64,000 nt of DNA from JAIEPX01 sp963725255 (GTDB lineage: Bacteria; Pseudomonadota; Gammaproteobacteria; JAIEPX01): positions 313,300 through 377,299 of the forward strand of contig CAVRXV010000004.1 in assembly GCA_963725255.1 (NCBI GenBank), given 5' to 3'. Position numbers and translations under genes: made by a program. This document shows positions 34,041 to 43,034 of this stretch, one piece after another. How positions within the stretch are numbered: position 1 is the stretch's first letter; each line of letters starts with the position of its first letter. The notes beneath the pieces are model-generated. The model did not search any database and was not told the DNA's origin. It was given only the letters and a program-made list of their open reading frames with translations.

Positions 34041-34358
34041 TTAGTCATCTAAAGTTTCAGCGATCATCGGTTGACCAAATTGCGCGTTAACTCGATCTCG
34101 AAGATCTTTTCCAGGCTTAAAAGCGGGGGTGTATTTTGCTATTGTGGCAACTTTCTCGCCGGTTTTGGGGTTGTGGGCATTTCGAGGTGCTCGATAATTT
34201 AATTTCAGACTGCCAAAACCACGAATTTCTATGCGTCGTCCATTGCTAAGAGCATCGCTGAGCATATCAATCGTCTGGTGTACACACATTTCGATCGCTT
34301 TCATAGGTAGATGCTGTAATCTGTCAGAAATTTTAATGGCAAGTTGAGATTTTACCAT
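34041..34358 (-). CDS. ihfB: Integration host factor subunit beta
   Basis: A 105-residue DNA-bending protein of the HU/IHF family. RIEIRGFGSLKLNYRAPRNA then HNPKTGE is the DNA-binding arm signature, and the DNA-intercalating Pro is in NPKTGE. The C-terminal tail beyond KPGKDLRDRVN is typical of the beta subunit. It forms a heterodimer with IhfA, not encoded here. Convergent with dcd. Its upstream region contains one 99-bp palindromic element (34435-34533). Confidence 0.93.
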   Translation of the reverse strand: MVKSQLAIKISDRLQHLPMKAIEMCVHQTIDMLSDALSNGRRIEIRGFGSLKLNYRAPRNAHNPKTGEKVATIAKYTPAFKPGKDLRDRVNAQFGQPMIAETLDD

Positions 34359-34434
34359 GGTTGTCCCCTTTATATTTTGGCCGCAAAGTTCTTGATTGGT
34401 ATCATAGCATGAATGTCCCCGGCGTCAATTAAAG

Positions 34435-34533
34435 AAAGGGGTCAAATCTAAGATTGCTACATTCTCTAACTAGCACTTCGCCATTATTTAAACTGTTATT
34501 TAAGAATGTAGCAATCTTAGATTTGACCCCTTT
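34435..34533. mobile_element. 99-bp palindromic element, copy 1
   Basis: 31-base arms beginning AAAGGGGTCAAATCTAAGAT are perfectly inverted around a 37-base centre (CTAACTAGCACTTCGCC...). A second copy at 40848-40946 has the same length and orientation and differs at one visible base in the centre. Copy 1 ends exactly at the stop codon of the 1208-residue gene. It may act as a bidirectional terminator and looks like a non-autonomous mobile element. Confidence 0.8.
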
Positions 34534-37500
34534 TAGCGGTTCTTTTGCGGTGTCGGTGAATGGGCTTGTTCTCTTGAAGCTTGAACTTTTTCTAAGGCTT
34601 GACTGTAATTTTCCTTAAATACTGGATTACCTTTGATGCTCTCAGGTGATACTGGGTGTCTAATTTGTGCAAGTTTTGAAGCTAGATCCTCAATTTTTTG
34701 TTCTTTGCAGGAAAACGATAAAGTTGCAAGTGGTGTTCTTTTTTCATGTTCTTTGAGACGAGAGAGAGGCCACTTAGTTGTTACTGGTTCGATGCCAGCT
34801 TGACGCAATTGTTGCATAACAGATTTTAACTGTGTGTCAATTTGAACAATTATTACAATATTAGTAGCTTTGCTTTCTTGTTGATGGGTTCCATCTATTT
34901 TTTGAATATTTGCCTCAATCTTTTTTTGTTTTGCTTCAAAGGTTTCACGAGTTTTCGCGCTAAGATCTTTTGTTTCAAGAACAGTATTCAATTGTCTATT
35001 TTTAGCTTGTAATTGCCATTTTGCCGCTTGTTGATCATTAGATTTTTCTAATAACCCTTTCAAAACTTCAGTGGTAGAACCGGAATACTTTTGTCGTAGC
35101 GCATTCATATCTGTGCCAGGTTTTCCTACTTTATTAAGATCAGCTTGGATGCTTTGGTACACAGGTTTGGTCATTTCTCTTCTTAGATTCCAAGTTCCTG
35201 GAATCGTTTCGGGTTGAGACACACCTTTTACAAGTTCGCGAGATACGGCCATTATTTGTGCACGAAGTTGTGCTTCATCCCGTTGTTGTTTATATAGACG
35301 TGGGTTTGTAATTCTTGTTGCAATAGTTCTTAAATCATTTGATACAGCACCTAAACCAGTACCCACTAGTGCGATGATGGGTCCAAATTTTCTTTCAGAT
35401 CTAAAATTTCGCATCGCCTCGCGATATTCTGCTCGATTGCTTTGAGGAGTGTCTGTTTGTTTACCTTGATTTTGTCGCTGTGCACGGGCAACGCTTAATT
35501 TATATAATTCAGGTTCGCATTCTTTAAGATGCTCGATATATTCTGCGGGTTTCATATTAGCCGTGGCGGTACGATAACCAAATCGAAGATGGTACATTAT
35601 ACTACCTTCAGTACCCAAATTCTTTTTAAATTCAGCAATTTCAGGAGGAATTTCACTGGTGGGTGCTTTTTGAGCTGCAGATGCTGTCTTTTGCACAGCA
35701 GGGGGCGCCACAGGTTCTACTGTTGGTGCCTCTACCACTGAAGCGGCTTCTTTTGCAGCAGTAATTTCTGCCTGCATGGCTTTATTATCTTCAACATATT
35801 TTTCAACATCAATCATAGGAATTTCAGATACAGAAGTTGCCTCTGGTACAGAAGGCTTGGCCGGTTCTGCTTGTATGGGTTCTTTCAATTCTGATAATTC
35901 TTGAAACTGTGCGCTCAAATCAGCAAACTCAATTTCTGCTTTTGGAGGAGCAGCAGCTGCTTCATGGGCTTCTTCCTTGCCTTTATCTTCAGTATTTGGG
36001 AGGCCTGCCTTAAAATCAATTTCCTCGAAGCTAGCTGCTAAATTTTGTATCTCTTGTTTATTTGCCCTGATACTAGTTTCGTCAACAGCTGTCATCACTT
36101 TTTTAGTCAAAGCGATAAAATCTTTTCGTTGCTTCTCATCATCTTTGAAATCGAGAGGGTTTTTTGCTTGTGGATCGCTCAGTCCGATTATGGCAGATCT
36201 TAAAGTATCCATTAATCGTTCATCCACATGCTTCGGATCAGCTATTTGGCAAAATTCGATCAACGTAGGTATGTTTTTCAGAATGGTTTCTTTGTTTTCT
36301 AAACTTGTACCACCTGGAAGCTTTGCCGAGTAGAGCCAAAGTACATTTTCAATTTTTTCAACAAGGTTTGCTTTACCTTCCGCTGACATTTTCCCGCCAA
36401 TAAACAATAATATTTGAGCACGGGCTATTTTGAAATGCTCGTTAATAGATTTTGAGGAAACTGTTTTTGTTTTTACTTCAGTATCTTTAACATGTAGTTC
36501 AGCCAATCTTCTATAATTTTCACTCAGACGCGTAAACGATACAGTTGTTTCTTTATTAAAATCTTGGGCGATCTTGCCTAAGATTTGTGCTAAGTGAGCT
36601 GCATTTTCTTTTACTGTTGGATGTTGTTTTAAGCCTTCATAATTTTTTAAATGCAAAGCGAATTTCGTTGGGAATTGAAAAAGTTTTGAAGTGAAATGAT
36701 TAAGTGGTTTTCCCATGCCTTTTTGAGGATCGCTGAATGCTTCGGATCGATCTTTAAAATTAATCATCAGATCATTGGTATAGCCCATCACATTGGCCGC
36801 ATCCCGATAATAGGAGGGGTTGGCTTTAATCAAATCAGCAATGGCTGCTGCTTTAGCCATTGGGTCCATCGGAGTGCTATTGATTTTCTTAAGCTCAGCA
36901 GTAAATGCTTTAAATCGCTCGAAAGTTTCTTTTACATCTTGATGAGTAAATCCTAAATTAGCCTGATCGATTTGATTACCTAAGGAGAGAAAGTGTTTTT
37001 CAAATTGCTCAAAGAAATCGGGAGCTCCAGCGTTTTCAGGTTGATAAAAGTCTCGTAACAGGTCGTTAACACCTTTTTCCTGTTCGTCATTTAAATAACC
37101 GACTTTTATACTTTCTTTAAAATATGCTTCTTCCTCTTCAGTTAATTTCGGTTCATCCAGGAGCTCTTCGATCGGAATTTCTCTTTTAGCAACTCTTTCT
37201 GTTTCTTCTCCCGGTGGTTTGTTTATGTCTTCGAGAACTTGTTTCAGTTCTTCAGCTGCGGTATCTGCTTGTGCATCGACTTCAAAACTTCTTAGAAGTT
37301 CTTCAAGATAGAGATCTTCCCCTAAAAAACGTTTAACCATAGCCTCGTCAACTGGGGTAGTATCAGTATCAACAATTATCTGGGCTTGTGTTAGTGGTTC
37401 GCGGGTTTTCGTAATGGAAACGGTATCATTTACCTCAGAAGTGCTTAAAACTGTTTGCTCAGGAAGGCGATTATGTTTCTGTATATGTTGACTTAAGCTA

Positions 37501-38159
37501 TCGCCCAGATTAGTAAGATGTTTATGAAGGTCCTCAGGTCCTAATTTTGTTTTCAATATTTTTTTAAGTAAAGGCATTAGGTCTTTCTTTTTTTCTTGCT
37601 GCTCGGAGATTGCAACTTCATTATTAGCTATGTTAGCCTTTTCGGTGGCTTGATCTATATGAGCCAGTTCTCTCTTAAGCTGCCTTTCGTCTCTTTCATC
37701 TCGAAATGGTTGCAAATTACGCTGTATGGTGTCAAAGGCTTCTATTACTTCATTTCCACAGGCCTTGGTGTCCGCAAGCCTAGCCCCATTTTCTGGGGGC
37801 TGAACAATAAGATCATGTGATTCAAATATGTCTCTGGCTTCAAGATAAATGGCTTGATTAACTAATGCTCGTGCTTCAGCTTGAGATGATTTATCTTTGT
37901 TTTTTTTGATACTATCGTCAATGACAAGGGTGTGGTTTATCAATTCTAGAGCACTTGTTCCGCCCTTCTCAAGTATAGCAAAGGCATATTGGTTAACGAA
38001 CTGTTTAACATGCTCGTACAATTGGGGGTCCACCTGAGCTGTCTTCAATTGTAGCTCTTCACTCGCTTTGCGTCTTTGATCACGATTGAGCTCGTTAACT
38101 TCGTTCAGCTCAGAAGCCGCTATGGCAGCCGCATCTTTAACACTCTGTCTCTTTTTCAT
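34533..38159 (-). CDS. Large coiled-coil-rich protein of unknown function, candidate effector
   Basis: A 1208-residue protein with no domain I recognise. It starts MKKRQSVKDAAAIAASELNE after a GAGGG site, has no signal peptide and is highly charged (Lys, Glu and Gln). Residues about 130-430 and 990-1180 are predicted coiled coil. A Pro/Ala/Glu-rich linker lies around 760-860 (for example PTVEPVAPPAVQKTAS). One hydrophobic stretch near residue 940 (GPIIALVGTGLGAV) could contact a membrane. The composition and size are like Legionella and Coxiella type IV effectors. It is divergent from the Rho-like/ankyrin gene, and the two are enclosed by the 99-bp palindromic elements. Confidence 0.6.
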   Translation of the reverse strand: MKKRQSVKDAAAIAASELNEVNELNRDQRRKASEELQLKTAQVDPQLYEHVKQFVNQYAFAILEKGGTSALELINHTLVIDDSIKKNKDKSSQAEARALVNQAIYLEARDIFESHDLIVQPPENGARLADTKACGNEVIEAFDTIQRNLQPFRDERDERQLKRELAHIDQATEKANIANNEVAISEQQEKKKDLMPLLKKILKTKLGPEDLHKHLTNLGDSLSQHIQKHNRLPEQTVLSTSEVNDTVSITKTREPLTQAQIIVDTDTTPVDEAMVKRFLGEDLYLEELLRSFEVDAQADTAAEELKQVLEDINKPPGEETERVAKREIPIEELLDEPKLTEEEEAYFKESIKVGYLNDEQEKGVNDLLRDFYQPENAGAPDFFEQFEKHFLSLGNQIDQANLGFTHQDVKETFERFKAFTAELKKINSTPMDPMAKAAAIADLIKANPSYYRDAANVMGYTNDLMINFKDRSEAFSDPQKGMGKPLNHFTSKLFQFPTKFALHLKNYEGLKQHPTVKENAAHLAQILGKIAQDFNKETTVSFTRLSENYRRLAELHVKDTEVKTKTVSSKSINEHFKIARAQILLFIGGKMSAEGKANLVEKIENVLWLYSAKLPGGTSLENKETILKNIPTLIEFCQIADPKHVDERLMDTLRSAIIGLSDPQAKNPLDFKDDEKQRKDFIALTKKVMTAVDETSIRANKQEIQNLAASFEEIDFKAGLPNTEDKGKEEAHEAAAAPPKAEIEFADLSAQFQELSELKEPIQAEPAKPSVPEATSVSEIPMIDVEKYVEDNKAMQAEITAAKEAASVVEAPTVEPVAPPAVQKTASAAQKAPTSEIPPEIAEFKKNLGTEGSIMYHLRFGYRTATANMKPAEYIEHLKECEPELYKLSVARAQRQNQGKQTDTPQSNRAEYREAMRNFRSERKFGPIIALVGTGLGAVSNDLRTIATRITNPRLYKQQRDEAQLRAQIMAVSRELVKGVSQPETIPGTWNLRREMTKPVYQSIQADLNKVGKPGTDMNALRQKYSGSTTEVLKGLLEKSNDQQAAKWQLQAKNRQLNTVLETKDLSAKTRETFEAKQKKIEANIQKIDGTHQQESKATNIVIIVQIDTQLKSVMQQLRQAGIEPVTTKWPLSRLKEHEKRTPLATLSFSCKEQKIEDLASKLAQIRHPVSPESIKGNPVFKENYSQALEKVQASREQAHSPTPQKNR

Positions 38160-38367
38160 AAAAAGCCCTCTTTTACTCTCGCGGTTTCTCTATTTTAAAT
38201 ATAGTACAAATTCCTAAGTTTACAAGTTTTAAGGGGTTTTTGCAGGGTTGAAAATATTAAAAAATAATATTTAATGCGAGATACCCTAAGATAATGGGCA
38301 ATAACCATTGTATTACTTAGTTGAATTTGATAAACTCACCCGAGGTTAAAGGGTAAGGAGGGTAATA

Positions 38368-40842
38368 ATGAAAAAAGTGAGTAGCAGTGGCGGAGCGTCG
38401 GCAGTATCAAATCAAGCCAAGCCCAATCTCAACCCATTGCATGTAAAATTGATTGTTATGGGTGATCTTATCAAAATAGAGGATGATAAAGGATCGACCA
38501 CCCTCAAAGACTTGTTATTATCCATTTATGCGGCACAAAAAACAGAATTCGCTTTTATTCCTTCATTTTTCAACGATTGTCCTGTAGAAAAAACGGTATC
38601 TGGGCGCAGAGTACAATATCAGTTGTGCACTAGTTCTGGTCAGGAAGAACATCAAAATCTTCGTCGTCTGAATTATCCACAAACAGATGTCATTCTTCTG
38701 GTCTTTCATTTTAACTCCAGAGAGTCTTTTAATAATGCGCTCCATCAGTGGTATTCAGAAATTAAGAGCGAAATGCCTAAGGTACCGGTGGTACTCGTTG
38801 GGGTAAAAGATGACGCTATTCCGGCTTCACCAGATTCAGTTGTTCTAACAGAAGAGGCAAAAAATGCTGCGCAAGCTTGTGGCATGGATCTTTTCATGGA
38901 GTGCAGCTTAAGAGATCTGAACTCAGTCATTGCTGTTTTTAATCAAGCACTCAATTGTGCATTATTGTCAAAGGACGAAACAAAAAAATTAGGTGTTCTC
39001 ACTTATCTCAGAGATCTAAACACCGCCAGTTCAAGAAGATATCGAGAGGCATTTAGTTGTTATTTCTTCAATACTTTTGGATTAAAGTCATTTGCGCATC
39101 AATTACAACATCGCCAGAACTTCGCTGGCGAAGTAAATCAGATCACAGATTTAACGAGAGATGCACAGCAATGTGTTGCAAGACAGTTAAGACCGGCGGA
39201 ATGGTTTAGTATGCAATTGAGTTGTAAGGCATTGAATCGAACCTATAATTCTGAAGGGTTTTGGAACTGGAGCTTTGCTCATCTTAATTTCTTAGATGCT
39301 TATACTCGGCAGCATCCGGAATTTCAGCGCTATCATTTCGATCCAAAACGAGTGGTTGTGGTGCTTTCCAAACATAAACGACTATTCAAACAAATCTTCC
39401 GATGGGGCGTAGATCCATGGCAAATTGCTATTCTAATGGGATTAGTGGAACAGGTGAAAGCAGTGCATGGTGAAGCTGCGAAAAAATTACAAGATGAGAC
39501 TGGCTATGGCGTTGCGCATTATTTAGTTTTGGGTGAACACACAGCGCTTGTTATTGCCTGGTTACAAAGTATTGAGTTTACTATTGAGCAAGATCCAGAA
39601 TATCTTTTTCCTACTCTCGCTGTGATAACGAGAAATAAAGAGCTGCTTCAAAAGCTTGTTGAATTATTTGGCTATCAATTAACTTATACAGACAAAAGGC
39701 GGGCGTTCTCTCTGCTTCATCCCGCGGTGGAATTTGAACAATCGGAGATGATTCCGTGGTTAACTGAACGAGGAATTGATCCGGTAAAAGTCAGCCAATT
39801 AGGAATTATTCCAGAAAGGTCTAACCTAGCTTTGATAGCGGCAAACAAGGGTTATTGGAAACTCTTTCCTGTTTTGCGCAAACTCGGCGTCGATCCCTAT
39901 GGTACGCCTCAACATCAGCGTCTTGTAGCACTTGCAGCTATTCGCAGTAGAAATAAATCATTGGCTCTAACACTTATCAAACTTTATTCATTAGATACCC
40001 TAGCTGAGAAGCACACCGAAAACTCTTTTTTCTATGCAGCGATTTTAAGTGGTGATCCCGAAATCCTAGATTTTGCTCTAAGGTCTGGTTGGGGTACTTT
40101 GTCGGATCGTTATCGATGCGAACCAAGACCCGGAGCGCTACCTTTAAATAAATCCATTTATCATGTTGCAGCAGAAGCGGGTTTGATTGATCTCATTGAT
40201 CACGTCATTCAACAAAACCCAGCAGATGTTTCTGTTAAAGATTGTGATGGTGATGGCAATACAGTTTTATTTTATGCTGCCAAACAAGGCGATCCAATAA
40301 AATTTCGAAGACTTTTAGAAAGACATTTTAGTCCTCAGGATCTTCTTGTGGTCAATATCGACGAAGAGACCATTGCTCATACCGCTGCCCGTTTTGGCCA
40401 TACTGAATTTGTTTATCAACTGTATTTGCTCTGCCAATCTTATCAGATCGATGTTATGGCATTTTTCTCTCGGGTAGATAATGCACAGAATACCTTATTG
40501 CATCATGCGATGGATGGTGGGGCAGTTAAGCTAGCGATTTGGCTGGTGAAAGTATTACATTTTTCGACGACTGCACTCGAATTTCAACAACAAATTCCAT
40601 TAAGAATACTCGTCAATAGAGCCATTCTACATCCCGCCTATCGTATTCATTTTGAAAATGTCGTAAAAGCCATGCTTCTAGAAAAATTAATGGACGTAGA
40701 TTGTCTAACCGAATTTCCTGATCATCAAGGTGAAACTATTGAGGATGTTATGTTAGAAGCCGATACCCAAGAATTCTATGAAGGACTATGCGAGGAGCTT
40801 AAAGCAATCCTCAGTACTACCAATACCCCGGTTTTAGAGTAA
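38368..40842 (+). CDS. Rho-GTPase-like / F-box-like / ankyrin-repeat fusion protein, candidate effector
   Basis: 824 residues with a strong GGAGGG site. Residues 24-197 follow the Rho family in order: VKLIVMGD, FAFIPSFFNDCPVEKTVSGR (compare YIPTVFDNYSANVMVDG of Rac), SSGQEEHQNLRRLNYPQTDV (compare AGQEDYDRLRPLSYPQTDV), WYSEIKSEMPKVPVVLVGVK and ECSLRDLNSVIAVFNQAL. The P-loop is degenerate (GDxxxxGKT becomes GDLIKIEDDKGSTTL), DxxGQ becomes SSGQ and TKxD becomes VKDD, so nucleotide binding may be lost. Residues about 265-298 (CVARQLRPAEWFSMQLSCKA, ending GFW) are F-box-like. From about 325 to 800 ankyrin-type units follow, for example NTVLFYAAKQGDPIKFRRLL and TIAHTAARFGHTEFVYQLYL. No signal peptide. 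A type IV effector mimicking a Rho protein is the most likely role. Confidence 0.72.
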   Translation: MKKVSSSGGASAVSNQAKPNLNPLHVKLIVMGDLIKIEDDKGSTTLKDLLLSIYAAQKTEFAFIPSFFNDCPVEKTVSGRRVQYQLCTSSGQEEHQNLRRLNYPQTDVILLVFHFNSRESFNNALHQWYSEIKSEMPKVPVVLVGVKDDAIPASPDSVVLTEEAKNAAQACGMDLFMECSLRDLNSVIAVFNQALNCALLSKDETKKLGVLTYLRDLNTASSRRYREAFSCYFFNTFGLKSFAHQLQHRQNFAGEVNQITDLTRDAQQCVARQLRPAEWFSMQLSCKALNRTYNSEGFWNWSFAHLNFLDAYTRQHPEFQRYHFDPKRVVVVLSKHKRLFKQIFRWGVDPWQIAILMGLVEQVKAVHGEAAKKLQDETGYGVAHYLVLGEHTALVIAWLQSIEFTIEQDPEYLFPTLAVITRNKELLQKLVELFGYQLTYTDKRRAFSLLHPAVEFEQSEMIPWLTERGIDPVKVSQLGIIPERSNLALIAANKGYWKLFPVLRKLGVDPYGTPQHQRLVALAAIRSRNKSLALTLIKLYSLDTLAEKHTENSFFYAAILSGDPEILDFALRSGWGTLSDRYRCEPRPGALPLNKSIYHVAAEAGLIDLIDHVIQQNPADVSVKDCDGDGNTVLFYAAKQGDPIKFRRLLERHFSPQDLLVVNIDEETIAHTAARFGHTEFVYQLYLLCQSYQIDVMAFFSRVDNAQNTLLHHAMDGGAVKLAIWLVKVLHFSTTALEFQQQIPLRILVNRAILHPAYRIHFENVVKAMLLEKLMDVDCLTEFPDHQGETIEDVMLEADTQEFYEGLCEELKAILSTTNTPVLE

Positions 40843-40847
40843 TGTGG

Positions 40848-40946
40848 AAAGGGGTCAAATCTAAGATTGCTACATTCTCTAACTAGCACTTCGCCATTAT
40901 TTAAGCTGTTATTTAAGAATGTAGCAATCTTAGATTTGACCCCTTT
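40848..40946. mobile_element. 99-bp palindromic element, copy 2
   Basis: Same 31-base inverted arms (AAAGGGGTCAAATCTAAGAT...) and nearly the same 37-base centre as copy 1 at 34435-34533, in the same orientation, differing only by G for A in TTTAAGCTG/TTTAAACTG. It starts six bases after the stop codon of the Rho-like/ankyrin gene and can terminate it. Confidence 0.8.
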
Positions 40947-41018
40947 CTTCTCGGTTCTTTCTTGCAATTAGCAAAAGCGTTGGTATAGTGAGCAAAATCT
41001 TAGAGCAGGAATTTATAA

Positions 41019-41687
41019 ATGCAGTGTTACAAAGTTTTTTTGGCCGCAGCCATTTTAATGACCTGTCATCAGGGCGTGTTAGGGAATCCAACGACGGATG
41101 ATTTTCAGACTGACATCATTGTGAAAGATCGTAGTAATGAAGTTTTGCAAAAAGCTTTGCAATTAGCCTTAGAGCAAGTGCTAGTAAAAGCATCTGGTGA
41201 TCCGGAAGTTGCAGGGCAAGTAACTGTACACGATCAATTAGGATCTGCTCAAAATTATGTTGAGCGTTATGAGTATTTGCAAGATCCCAACGATGCTAGT
41301 CATCAAAAATTAATTTTGCATGTGAAATTCTCTCCTAAATCAGTACGCGAAATATTGGGACAAAAAAACTCAGTACAAGAAGGGGCTTCTGATGAAGGCT
41401 GGACTGTCCATGTATATGGAATTAAAGGTCTAAATGATTTTTCCGATGTGGTTGATTATGTGCGAGGTTTATCTTCAGTTGTTAGTGTTGAAGCGAGTAC
41501 GGTTGATTCAGATGATGTGATTTTAACAGTGAAATCTACGGCAGGAATTGAAGCGCTCAAAAAAGCGATTACTGCAGCTAATGATCATCGATTGCAGCCC
41601 TATGAAAGCGATAAGAAATCTCAAGATTCTTCTTCAGCAATGTTAACTTATCGTTGGGTTTCTTCGCCGGCCTCTGAAAAAGAATAG
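41019..41687 (+). CDS. DUF2066 domain protein, exported
   Basis: A 222-residue protein with signal peptide MQCYKVFLAAAILMTCHQGVLG. VLQKALQLALEQVLVKASGD is the conserved DUF2066 opening. The C-terminal half differs from longer family members. DUF2066 function is not established; the gene commonly sits directly upstream of hda in gammaproteobacteria, as here (13-base gap). AGGA precedes the ATG. Confidence 0.8.
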   Translation: MQCYKVFLAAAILMTCHQGVLGNPTTDDFQTDIIVKDRSNEVLQKALQLALEQVLVKASGDPEVAGQVTVHDQLGSAQNYVERYEYLQDPNDASHQKLILHVKFSPKSVREILGQKNSVQEGASDEGWTVHVYGIKGLNDFSDVVDYVRGLSSVVSVEASTVDSDDVILTVKSTAGIEALKKAITAANDHRLQPYESDKKSQDSSSAMLTYRWVSSPASEKE

Positions 41688-41700
41688 GAATTAAATTTTT

Positions 41701-42387
41701 GTGCGTCAATTGACACTAAATCTCCATCTGAACGAAAAAATTACTTTCGATAGTTTTGTTGTTGGTGAAAATGCAGAATTAATTAATGCGCTAAAAAATA
41801 TTTTTTCGACTCAAGAATTTTTCTGGTATTTATGGGGTGACCAGGGCGTTGGGCGAACTCATTTGCTCCAATCTTGTGCTTATTTTGCGCATCAACTTCA
41901 AAAAAAAGTAATGTATGTTGCATTATCGGATTATTCAAATTTATCCCCCGATATTGTGCGAGGAATGGATCAATTCGATCTTGTCCTGTGGGATGATGTA
42001 GATGCCATCGCTGGTTTGAACGAATGGGAAGTCGCTTTATTTCACGCGTATAACCAACTGCAAATTGCCGGATCAAAATTAATCTGTACTGCTTCGAATT
42101 CGCCTTTATCAAGTTCAATTCAACTTCCTGATTTTCGTTCGCGTCTCGCTGCAGGTGTGACGTATCAAATAAAGTCTTTACGTGATGAAGAAAAATTATC
42201 CGCATTACAGCAGCGGGCAAAATTGCGTGGTATGCAATTAAATGATTCAGTAGGGCGTTATCTATTATCTCATTGCCCTCGTAATTTATCTGATTTATTT
42301 GCGTTGCTGGATAAACTGGATTCGGCTTCACTCGAGGAAAAGAGGCTTTTGACGATCCCTTTTGTTAAGGCCGTTTTGCAGAACTGA
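41701..42387 (+). CDS. hda: DnaA regulatory inactivator Hda
   Basis: A 228-residue DnaA-like AAA+ protein that, bound to the sliding clamp, triggers DnaA-ATP hydrolysis after initiation. RQLTLNLHL at the N-terminus is the clamp-binding motif. WGDQGVGRTHLLQSCAYFA is the Walker A form usual for Hda (Arg in place of Lys). DLVLWDDVDAI is Walker B, and FRSRLAAGVTYQI leads into the sensor region. Start codon is GTG. It lacks the DnaA DNA-binding domain, as expected. Confidence 0.92.
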   Translation: MRQLTLNLHLNEKITFDSFVVGENAELINALKNIFSTQEFFWYLWGDQGVGRTHLLQSCAYFAHQLQKKVMYVALSDYSNLSPDIVRGMDQFDLVLWDDVDAIAGLNEWEVALFHAYNQLQIAGSKLICTASNSPLSSSIQLPDFRSRLAAGVTYQIKSLRDEEKLSALQQRAKLRGMQLNDSVGRYLLSHCPRNLSDLFALLDKLDSASLEEKRLLTIPFVKAVLQN

Positions 42388-42473
42388 GTAGTAATAAAAT
42401 ACGTAGTTTCACTGGTTGAAAATTGCCTTATTACCCTCATATAGTATTTCTATGCTTTATTAAGGAGCGAAAA

Positions 42474-43019
42474 TTGGAACAGTTCAGAGGCACAACGATA
42501 TTGTCAGTTCGCAGAAATGGCAAGGTGGTCATCGGCGGTGATGGTCAGGTTAGCATGGGTAATACCGTGATGAAAGGCAATGCCCGCAAGGTTCGTAAGC
42601 TATATAAAGGCCAAGTGATTGCCGGCTTTGCTGGTGGAACCGCAGATGCTTTTACCCTGTATGAGTTGTTCGAAGCGAAGTTAGAAAAACACTCGGGCAA
42701 TCTTTTACGCTCGGCGGTGGAGCTTGCGAAAGATTGGCGAACCGATAAATTATTACGACGACTGGAAGCAATGCTCTTAGTTGCAAACAAAGAAGCTTCT
42801 TTAATTATTAGTGGTTTGGGTGATGTCATAGAGCCTGAAGACAGTTTAATGTCTATAGGATCAGGTGGGCCCTTTGCAAAATCTGCAGCCAAAGCGCTTC
42901 TAGAAAATACAAAGCTCACAGCGCGAAATATTGTTGAAAAAAGTTTAAATATTGCGGCAGATATTTGTGTTTTCACCAATCACAATTTAACCATTGAAGA
43001 AATCGACAGTAACACATGA
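42474..43019 (+). CDS. hslV: ATP-dependent protease peptidase subunit HslV
   Basis: About 181 residues from a TTG start at 42474, six bases after AAGGAG; this gives MEQFRGTTILSVRRNGKVVI, the usual N-terminus in related genera, with a short propeptide before the catalytic Thr. An upstream ATG 51 bases earlier has no ribosome-binding site. VIGGDGQVSMGNTVMKGNAR, GFAGGTADAFTLYELFE and SIGSGGPFAKSAAKALLENT are family signatures. It forms the dodecameric core of the HslVU protease. Confidence 0.95.
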   Translation: MEQFRGTTILSVRRNGKVVIGGDGQVSMGNTVMKGNARKVRKLYKGQVIAGFAGGTADAFTLYELFEAKLEKHSGNLLRSAVELAKDWRTDKLLRRLEAMLLVANKEASLIISGLGDVIEPEDSLMSIGSGGPFAKSAAKALLENTKLTARNIVEKSLNIAADICVFTNHNLTIEEIDSNT

Positions 43020-43034
43020 AATAGGTAAACCATT

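Noticed and set aside
34041..34358. HU instead of IHF for the HU/IHF-family gene
   Set aside because: The length, the C-terminal tail and the NPKTGE arm context fit the IHF beta subunit better than HU.
41783..42331. 182-codon frame antisense to hda
   Set aside because: Shadow of the hda gene: no ribosome-binding site and no family resemblance.
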